Origin: Deltaproteobacteria bacterium
GTDB lineage: Bacteria > Desulfobacterota > Desulfobacteria > Desulfobacterales > SG8-13
Direction: 5' to 3'
Assembly (NCBI GenBank): GCA_030670715.1
Contig: DAOVBC010000039.1
Coordinates: 1 to 11,362, forward strand
Length of the DNA: 11,362 nucleotides
The position numbers and the translations under genes were made by a program. Each line of letters begins with the position of its first letter. The stretch's first letter is position 1. The notes below the pieces were generated by a model, which searched no databases, was not told the origin of the DNA, and was given only the letters and a program-made list of their open reading frames with translations. Shown in pieces: positions 6,708 through 11,362 of this stretch.

Positions 6708-7547
6708 TTAGAGCTTGAGAAGCCTGGCGGCGTTCAAACCGGAAATGCTTGTTATTTCCTGCTCTGACAAACCGGCCAGCTCGAGTTCTTCACGGTAACG
6801 CGACGGTTTGATCAAAGGAAAATCACTGCCGAAAAGGATTTTATCCACACCCGCCAGGCGTATGGCTGTGGGATATATTTCAACGTCGTACAGAAAGGGT
6901 GAAGCGGCCGTGTCAAAATAAACGTTTCTCAGGGTTGACCGGACTTCCTTTTTCAACAGATGGAAGAAAAATATACCGCCTCCCCAGTGGGCAAGGACAA
7001 TTTTATTTTCATCAAATCGTTTTACCATTGCATAGATCTGAGCCAGCGTGTTCGAGGTTTTCCCGGGATAATTGTGTCCCACCGGCTCATTGGTGTGAAT
7101 CATTACCGGCAAATCCTTTGCACGGCAGATTTCCATTATCGGACTTAACCTGTCCAGTGTTTCCACCTCAAAGCCGGATTGATAAAATGCCAGCTCTCCG
7201 ATACCAAACATCCCGCTTTCAATGCACCGCTGCGCTTCTCGGCTTGCTTTTGAATGCAGGGGATCAAAACAACCGAAGCCGATCAGGCGATCCGGATATC
7301 GCTGTACGGCTTTAATTACATAATCATTGTGTCGCTTGAATGTATCTGCATTTTGCCAGGGGAAACCGAAGACGACCGCTTTGTCCACCCCTTCTTCATC
7401 CATAACGTTTACGATCTGCTGAGCGCCGACCATTTTTGATTTGGGTGAGCTGTAAAGCAATTCGAAAGCCGGTTCGGACGTGAAATATTTCTGCCGGTTC
7501 TTTCGAATATCTCCGGGAAAAATATGGGTATGAAAATCAATAATCAT
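6708..7547 (-). CDS. Metal-dependent amidohydrolase (amidohydrolase_2 / TIM-barrel family)
   Basis: A 279-residue protein of the amidohydrolase_2 family (PF04909). All expected metal-site and catalytic residues are present: HTH (His6, His8) at the end of the first strand, Glu118 in GIGEL, His151 in VMIHTNE, His187 in VLAHWGGG and Asp242 in LFGSDFP. The length suits a complete one-domain barrel and no signal peptide is seen, so the enzyme is cytosolic. Family members hydrolyse or decarboxylate cyclic and aromatic carboxylates; the substrate cannot be told from sequence, and the neighbours give no pathway. The start at ATG 7547 gives the canonical N-terminus MIIDFHTHIFPG, with metal ligands at positions 6 and 8, so it is well supported despite a weak ribosome binding site. 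The gene is on the opposite strand to all others here and converges with the DUF2062 gene. Confidence 0.93.
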   Translation of the reverse strand: MIIDFHTHIFPGDIRKNRQKYFTSEPAFELLYSSPKSKMVGAQQIVNVMDEEGVDKAVVFGFPWQNADTFKRHNDYVIKAVQRYPDRLIGFGCFDPLHSKASREAQRCIESGMFGIGELAFYQSGFEVETLDRLSPIMEICRAKDLPVMIHTNEPVGHNYPGKTSNTLAQIYAMVKRFDENKIVLAHWGGGIFFFHLLKKEVRSTLRNVYFDTAASPFLYDVEIYPTAIRLAGVDKILFGSDFPLIKPSRYREELELAGLSEQEITSISGLNAARLLKL

Positions 7548-7568
7548 TTATCTGGCGCCACAATATGG

Positions 7569-7597
7569 ATATTATCTATTTTAAACTTTATCGGCAA
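7569..7597 (-). promoter_or_regulatory. Candidate promoter of the amidohydrolase gene
   Basis: On the minus strand TTGCCG (7597-7592) and TAATAT (7574-7569) are 17 bases apart, each matching 4 of 6 consensus positions. Transcription would start about 15 bases before the ATG. The spacing and position are good but the boxes are weak. Confidence 0.35.
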
Positions 7598-7615
7598 GAC
7601 GAATTTTGCCATTTA

Positions 7616-7709
7616 CCCAATATTCCAGTATCCCAAGACCCATTATAGCGCTAAAGCTTCACTGCGTGCCCAATATACCAGTATTCCACCATTCCAATTG
7701 GAGTGAAGC
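7616..7709. repeat. Degenerate TATTCCA-type repeats with an enclosing inverted repeat
   Basis: CCCAATATTCCAGTATCCCA (7616-7635) recurs at 7669-7688 with two mismatches. Both copies and their surroundings break into degenerate heptamers of the type (A)TTCCAG / TATCCCA / TATTCCA / CCATTCC. The second copy lies between perfect arms GCTTCACT (7656-7663) and AGTGAAGC (7702-7709), with CCAAT (7670-7674) and ATTGG (7697-7701) pairing inside. Similar low-complexity heptamer tracts are common between genes in this bacterial group as I remember it. Confidence 0.55.
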
Positions 7710-7736
7710 CCCTAACTTGAGATGTTGGTTGTTCAC

Positions 7737-7766
7737 ATAGTAATTGGGTCGGGACCGAAAAGTCAA
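7737..7766 (-). promoter_or_regulatory. Second minus-strand promoter candidate
   Basis: TTGACT (7766-7761) and TACTAT (7742-7737) are separated by 18 bases on the minus strand, matching 5 and 4 of 6 consensus positions. If active it would give the amidohydrolase a leader of about 180 nt running through the heptamer-repeat region. Confidence 0.3.
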
Positions 7767-7801
7767 CTGCTCACATTTGTTGTAAGGGTACTAAATACTC
7801 A

Positions 7802-7809
7802 AATTTCTG
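7802..7809. repeat. Left target-site duplication of the MITE
   Basis: AATTTCTG directly abuts the outer end of the left terminal inverted repeat and is identical to 8026-8033. Confidence 0.85.
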
Positions 7810-8025
7810 GTACGTGTTCACGGGGTGCGTTTCCCCGAGCAGCGAGATTGGCGGAGTGGCCTCGTCAATTCAATGACTTAGCTGTGGGGGAGACCGCGGC
7901 TCCCGCACGTCTTTTTTGCGGGAGAACGCGGAGGGGGCAGGAATGCCCCCGCTGCTAAGTCATTGAAATGACCGGACACGCAGCCACCGGAGTGAATCGG
8001 GGAGACGCACCCCGTGAACACGTAC
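7810..8025. mobile_element. MITE-like non-autonomous transposable element (216 bp)
   Basis: Terminal inverted repeats of 29 bp, starting GTACGTGTTCACGGGGTGCG, lie at 7810-7838 and 7997-8025 and differ at one position (T 7831 against G 8004, a G-T pair in a folded strand). They are bounded exactly by the 8-bp direct repeat AATTTCTG (7802-7809, 8026-8033), the signature of transposition. Inside, GTCAATTCAATGACTTAGC (7864-7882) pairs with 7954-7972 with one mismatch. Further in are perfect hairpins CTCCCGCA/TGCGGGAG (7900-7907, 7917-7924) and GGGGGCA-GGAA-TGCCCCC (7933-7950); GGGGG 7886-7890 can also pair with CCCCC 7946-7950 to extend the main stem. No transposase is encoded, so a full-length IS elsewhere in the genome must have moved it. 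Several IS families make 8-bp duplications, including IS66, whose ends begin GTA; a family is not assigned. Confidence 0.88.
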
Positions 8026-8033
8026 AATTTCTG
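8026..8033. repeat. Right target-site duplication of the MITE
   Basis: AATTTCTG directly follows the outer end of the right terminal inverted repeat, identical to 7802-7809. It lies 41 bases upstream of the zinc-ribbon gene start. Confidence 0.85.
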
Positions 8034-8074
8034 ACTTCCTGTAAACAGGGACTTTTTAAAGAACCTTTTGATTG

Positions 8075-8383
8075 ATGTTTTTCATCGTCGGCGTATCACC
8101 GAAAATAAAAAAGCTCGATAACAACCCCAGGCGATGCCCGATTTGCGGCTTGAACCGGGCCTGTTTGAAGCGCATTGATCATTATCTCAGCCTGTTTTTT
8201 ATTCCGATACTACGGGTCAAAAAAGGAGAACCATTTGTCGTCTGTGATCTGTGCGAGGCGGCGGCACCGAAGTTTGGAGATGATGACAGCGACAGCCGCC
8301 GGCCGGAAATGCGCTGCAAAAGCTGCGGCAGCACGGTGCCGGCCGATTTCAGGTTTTGTCCGTACTGCGGTAAACGATTATGA
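8075..8383 (+). CDS. Double zinc-ribbon protein (102 aa)
   Basis: A small protein beginning MFFIVGVSPKIKKL, the usual start of the zinc-ribbon family that I associate with PF17032 (zinc_ribbon_15). Four CxxC knuckles are visible: CPIC (21-24) with CDLC (57-60) form the first ribbon, separated by a hydrophobic segment YLSLFFIPILRV (38-49); CKSC (81-84) with CPYC (95-98) form the second ribbon, a classic C-terminal rubredoxin-type knuckle pair ending CPYCGKRL. Structural zinc binding is secure; the partner is unknown. ATG 8075 is preferred over the in-frame TTG at 8072 because it gives the conserved N-terminus. No clear ribosome binding site precedes it. The MITE ends 49 bases upstream, so the original promoter may have been displaced or replaced. 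Confidence 0.85.
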   Translation: MFFIVGVSPKIKKLDNNPRRCPICGLNRACLKRIDHYLSLFFIPILRVKKGEPFVVCDLCEAAAPKFGDDDSDSRRPEMRCKSCGSTVPADFRFCPYCGKRL

Positions 8384-8774
8384 TATATGAAAGTCTGCGC
8401 CGCAGCCGCATGGAACACTTCTTGAAACACCGCGGATCATCAGCCCATCAATGACGTGTTAAAGACATTCGCCCGAGTTTTTACAAATTATCGTGATTCA
8501 GGCTTGACTTTGTATTTGCAATTCTGTAGGAAGTGTTTTATGAAATTGATCTTTTTCTTTTCGCGTATGGAAGACAACGCTGTCCTCTGCTGAAGCACTT
8601 ATCATTTTTCACGTTCAGACGCGATCTCTAGCGAGTTCTTCTTCCGTAAACAGCCCTTTTTCATAATCTCTTTTAACTTAACAAGACCGTGAACAACCAC
8701 ATTTGTGCGTGATCGGCCGGTTGACACCCGGTGATGTAAATTGATCTGCAGGGAATCTCCTTCGTCATTTCTAT

Positions 8775-8792
8775 CCAATGATCCATCATTGG
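8775..8792. promoter_or_regulatory. Perfect palindrome, candidate operator for the formate dehydrogenase gene
   Basis: CCAATGA (8775-8781), TCCA, TCATTGG (8786-8792): a perfect 7-bp inverted repeat centred about 90 bases before the start codon. It is followed by an AT-rich segment with TATATA/TATATT (8798-8805) that could serve as a -10 region, which would place the palindrome over the -35 region. That geometry fits a regulator-binding site, but the regulator is unknown. Confidence 0.4.
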
Positions 8793-8809
8793 TGGTTTAT
8801 ATATTTAAC

Positions 8810-8835
8810 CCGGATACATAAGGGGAAATATCCGG
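8810..8835 (+). promoter_or_regulatory. Stem-loop in the formate dehydrogenase leader
   Basis: CCGGATA (8810-8816) and TATCCGG (8829-8835) are perfect 7-bp arms around a 12-base purine-rich loop containing AAGGGGAAA. It ends 24 bases before the ribosome binding site. It may be an mRNA leader structure or a protein-binding dyad; no known riboswitch is recognised. Confidence 0.4.
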
Positions 8836-8874
8836 TCATCTATCACCATAAGCCACGGAAAGGGGGTAAGAGTT

Positions 8875-11362
8875 ATGAATGTTAACCGCAGGCAGTTTAT
8901 CCAGATTTCTGGAGCAACGGCCGCCGGTCTTGCAGTCAGCGGGTTGGGGTTTGACCTGATGCCGGTCAAAGCCCACGCCCAGATGCTCAAGACCCAATAC
9001 GCCAAAGAGACTATTTCCATCTGTCCTTATTGCGCCGTCGGCTGCGGCGTCATCGTACACACCAGCCGTAAAGGGGACGGCCGCGTCATCAACATCGAAG
9101 GCGACCCGGACCACGTGATCAACCGGGGTTCCCTCTGCTCAAAAGGTGCCGCACTGGCCCAGTTGACCGAAAATGAAAGCAGGGTCACCGAACCGATGTA
9201 CCGCGCGCCTTACTCCGGCGAATGGAAAAAGGTCTCCTGGGACTGGGCGCTGACCGAAATCGCCAAAAGAATAAAAGCCACCCGGGATGCCACCTTTGAG
9301 CTTAAAAATGCCAAAGGCCAGGTGGTCAACCGCACCACTGCAATTGCTTCGGTCGGCAGCGCGGCCATGGACAATGAAGAGTGCTGGATTTACCAGGCTC
9401 TGATGCGAGCGGCGGGACTTGTGTACGTCGAGCATCAGGCCCGTATCTGACACAGCGCCACTGTTGCGGCTCTGGCAGAGTCGTTCGGACGCGGCGCGAT
9501 GACCAATCACTGGATCGATATTAAAAACAGTGACTGTATTTTAATCATGGGCAGCAACGCTGCCGAAAACCACCCCATCTCTTTTAAGTACGTTCTCGAG
9601 GCCCAGCAAAACGGGGCCAAACTCCTCAGTGTCGACCCCCGGTTTACCCGGACTTCCGCCAAGGCTGATTTTTACACGGCCCTGCGCTCCGGCACGGACA
9701 TCGCTTTTCTGGGGGGGATGATGAAATACCTCATCGACAACAAGCTTTACCAGAAAGAGTATGTCGTCAATTACACCAATGCAGCGTTTCTGGTAAACAA
9801 ATCTTTCAAGTTCAAGGACGGCCTGTTTCTCGGTTACGATGCCAAAACCCGCAAATACGACAAGGGCAAATGGGCCTTCCAGATGGACAAAAACGGTGTT
9901 CCCAAAATGGATCGGTCGCTCAAAAGCCGGTACTGCGTTTTTCAGCAATTAAAAAAGCATTACAGCCGGTACAACACCAAACTGGTCTCCAAAATCACCG
10001 GCACACCGGAAAAAGATTTGCTGGAAGTTTACAAAACCTATGCCGCCACCGGTAAAGTGGGCAAAGCCGGAACCATCATGTATGCCATGGGCTGGACCCA
10101 GCACACGGTCGGCACCCAGAACATCCGGATGATGGCCATGATCCAGCTGATGCTGGGCAACATGGGCGTAGCCGGCGGGGGTGTGAATGCCCTGCGCGGC
10201 GAATCCAACGTTCAGGGGTCCACCGACCACTGCCTCTTGTGGCATATCTGGCCGGGTTATTTAAAAACCCCAAGTGCTTCCAACGTGTCCCTGGCCGCCT
10301 ATAATAAAAAATGGACACCCGCCAGCAAGGACCCGATTTCCGCCAACTGGTGGCAGAATTATCCCAAATATTCGGTCAGTTTGCTCAAATCCTTTTTCGG
10401 TGAAAAGGCTACGTCCGGCAACGATTTCGGATATAACTGGCTGCCGAAGGTGGATGACGGCAAGGTCTACTCCTGGCTGGACATCTTTGATGAAATGTAC
10501 AAGGGCACGATCAAAGGCTTTCTGGCCTGGGGCCAGAACCCGGCCTGCAGCGGAGCCAATGCCAATAAAACTCGCGAAGCCATGACAAAGCTGGACTGGA
10601 TGGTCAACACCAATATTTTCGACAACGAGACCGGTTCCTTCTGGCGCGGACCCGGCAATGATCCGTCCAAAATCAAAACCGAGGTCTTTTTCCTGCCGGC
10701 CTGCGTGTCGGTGGAAAAAGAAGGCAGCATCACCAACAGCGGCCGCTGGATGCAGTGGCGCTACCGGGGCCCTAAACCCATGGGTAACAGCCTGCCCGAT
10801 GGCGACATGATCATGGCCCTTGGTGATAAACTCAAAGAGTTATATCAAAAGGGGCAAGGCGCCCTGCCGGAACCGATCGCCAATCTCAAATGGGATTACG
10901 TGACCCATGGTGAATACGATCCGCATAAGGTGGCCAAGGAAATTAACGGGTATTTCGTTAAGGACGTGACCGTTAAGAGCAAAAATTTTAAAAAAGGAAC
11001 CCTGGTGCCGAGCTTCGCCTATTTGCAGGCTGACGGCTCGACTTCCTCCGCCAACTGGCTCTACTGCAACAGCTATACCGAAAAGGGCAACATGGCCGCC
11101 CGCCGCAGTCAGCAGGATGCCCCCAACAACATCGGGCTGTATCCGCAGTTTTCCTGGTGCTGGCCGGTGAACCGGCGCATCATCTACAATCGTGCTTCCG
11201 TGGATCTGAAGGGGCAGCCCTGGGACAAGAAAAACTGGGTAATCAAGTTCGCCGGCGACGCAAAGGGTGGAAAGTACGTCTCCAAGAAATGGGTCGGCGA
11301 TGTGCCCGACGGCGGTTGGTATCCGATGCAAAACCCCGACGGGTCTATGCGTAAGGATACAA
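8875..11362 (+). CDS. fdnG: Selenocysteine-containing periplasmic formate dehydrogenase, catalytic (alpha) subunit, 3'-truncated by the window
   Basis: Oxidises formate to CO2 (or the reverse) at a Mo/W-bis-MGD centre, passing electrons to an iron-sulfur beta subunit expected downstream. The N-terminus NRRQFIQISGATAAGLAVSG with AHA before Gln36 is a Tat signal. Cys50, Cys53, Cys57 and Cys88 with Lys90 form the [4Fe-4S] site. Codon 192 is TGA (9448-9450), read as selenocysteine: the frame continues RI-Sec-HSATVAALAESFGRGAMTNHW, the conserved active-site sequence, and stays open to the window end. His193 follows, and the active-site Arg in NALRGESNVQGSTD is residue 441. Sec192, His193 and Arg441 are, as I recall, exactly the D. 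vulgaris FdhA numbers. 829 of about 1000 residues are visible; the C-terminal MGD-binding domain is cut off. The strong ribosome binding site AAGGGGG (8860-8866) supports ATG 8875. Whether the metal is Mo or W cannot be told. Confidence 0.97.
9448..9481 (+). promoter_or_regulatory. Selenocysteine UGA codon and bacterial SECIS hairpin
   Basis: TGA at 9448-9450 is followed by a hairpin with ACT (9460-9462) pairing AGT (9479-9481), TGC (9465-9467) pairing GCA (9475-9477), and a 7-base apical loop GGCTCTG beginning 17 bases after the TGA. E. coli fdhF has its apical loop, starting GGTCT, at nearly the same distance. The fit of loop position and G-rich loop start, together with the uninterrupted homologous reading frame downstream, supports SelB-directed selenocysteine insertion. 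Confidence 0.85.

Larger units (their letters stand above)
7548..8074. other. Intergenic region between divergent genes, holding repeats and a MITE
   Basis: No gene is supported in these 527 bases. The left third (about 7616-7709) carries degenerate heptamer-like repeats, the middle a minus-strand promoter candidate, and the right part the MITE at 7810-8025 with its 8-bp target duplication. Short open frames here lie inside repeat DNA and have no recognisable product. Confidence 0.7.
8384..8874. other. Leader region upstream of the formate dehydrogenase gene
   Basis: No gene is supported in these 491 bases. The final 100 bases hold two clean palindromes (8775-8792 and 8810-8835) and the ribosome binding site AAGGGGG (8860-8866) eight bases before the start codon. 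TTGACT (8504-8509) and TTGACA (8721-8726) match the -35 consensus but neither has a good -10 box at proper spacing. On the minus strand at 8615-8700 two overlapping frames encode fragments such as EKGLFTEEELARDRV, possibly remains of a decayed gene. Confidence 0.6.

Noticed and set aside
7722..7958. Open frame of 78 codons on the plus strand
   Set aside because: Most of it lies inside the inverted-repeat MITE and its sequence simply follows the palindrome; no protein family is recognisable.
7810..8025. Integron attC site or CRISPR-associated structure
   Set aside because: No attC core triplets or integron cassette layout, no regularly spaced repeats; the exact 8-bp flanking duplication indicates transposition.
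9448..9450. TGA as a true stop or a sequencing frameshift making a pseudogene
   Set aside because: The frame continues without shift into conserved formate dehydrogenase sequence, the residue is at the known selenocysteine position, and a SECIS-like hairpin follows.
1..11362. tRNA, rRNA or CRISPR array anywhere in the window
   Set aside because: No T-loop GGTTCGA-type motif with a matching acceptor stem, no rRNA-like sequence and no regular repeat-spacer pattern was found by eye; a tRNAscan or Infernal run would settle it.

Overview
The window looks like chromosomal DNA from a sulfate-reducing or related anaerobic bacterium of the Desulfobacterota (formerly Deltaproteobacteria). The grounds are a selenocysteine-containing, Tat-exported formate dehydrogenase whose catalytic residues fall at the same numbers as in Desulfovibrio vulgaris FdhA, a very large diguanylate cyclase/ATPase/HEAT-repeat protein, and wide intergenic regions rich in palindromic repeats. 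The assignment is inferred; there is no rRNA or other phylogenetic marker.

Layout: (1) 1-142, the last 46 codons of a PurM/AIR-synthase-superfamily enzyme, possibly selenophosphate synthetase SelD. (2) 473-4759, a 1428-residue protein with GGDEF, P-loop ATPase, a duplicated domain of about 140 residues, and HEAT repeats. (3) 5081-5329, an 82-residue conserved-looking protein behind a good sigma70-type promoter. (4) 5330-5991, a 662-base gene-free stretch packed with inverted repeats, including a hairpin element of about 150 nt. (5) 5992-6636, a DUF2062 membrane protein, convergent with (6) 7547-6708 on the minus strand, an amidohydrolase. (7) 7548-8074, a gene-free stretch with degenerate heptamer repeats and a 216-bp MITE-like element with 29-bp terminal inverted repeats and an exact 8-bp target-site duplication. 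(8) 8075-8383, a double zinc-ribbon protein. (9) 8384-8874, a leader region with two clean palindromes. (10) 8875 to the window end, the formate dehydrogenase catalytic subunit, read through an in-frame UGA at codon 192 as selenocysteine.

The genes do not form one operon; most are separated by more than 300 bases and appear to be single transcription units. The one possible functional link is between the terminal genes: if the first fragment is SelD, the window begins with the selenium donor enzyme and ends with a selenoprotein that needs it. No complete undescribed system such as a defence island or biosynthetic cluster is evident. The most notable items are the MITE with its intact target duplication, the large hairpin element, the domain architecture of the 1428-residue protein, and the selenocysteine codon that would split the formate dehydrogenase in a naive annotation.
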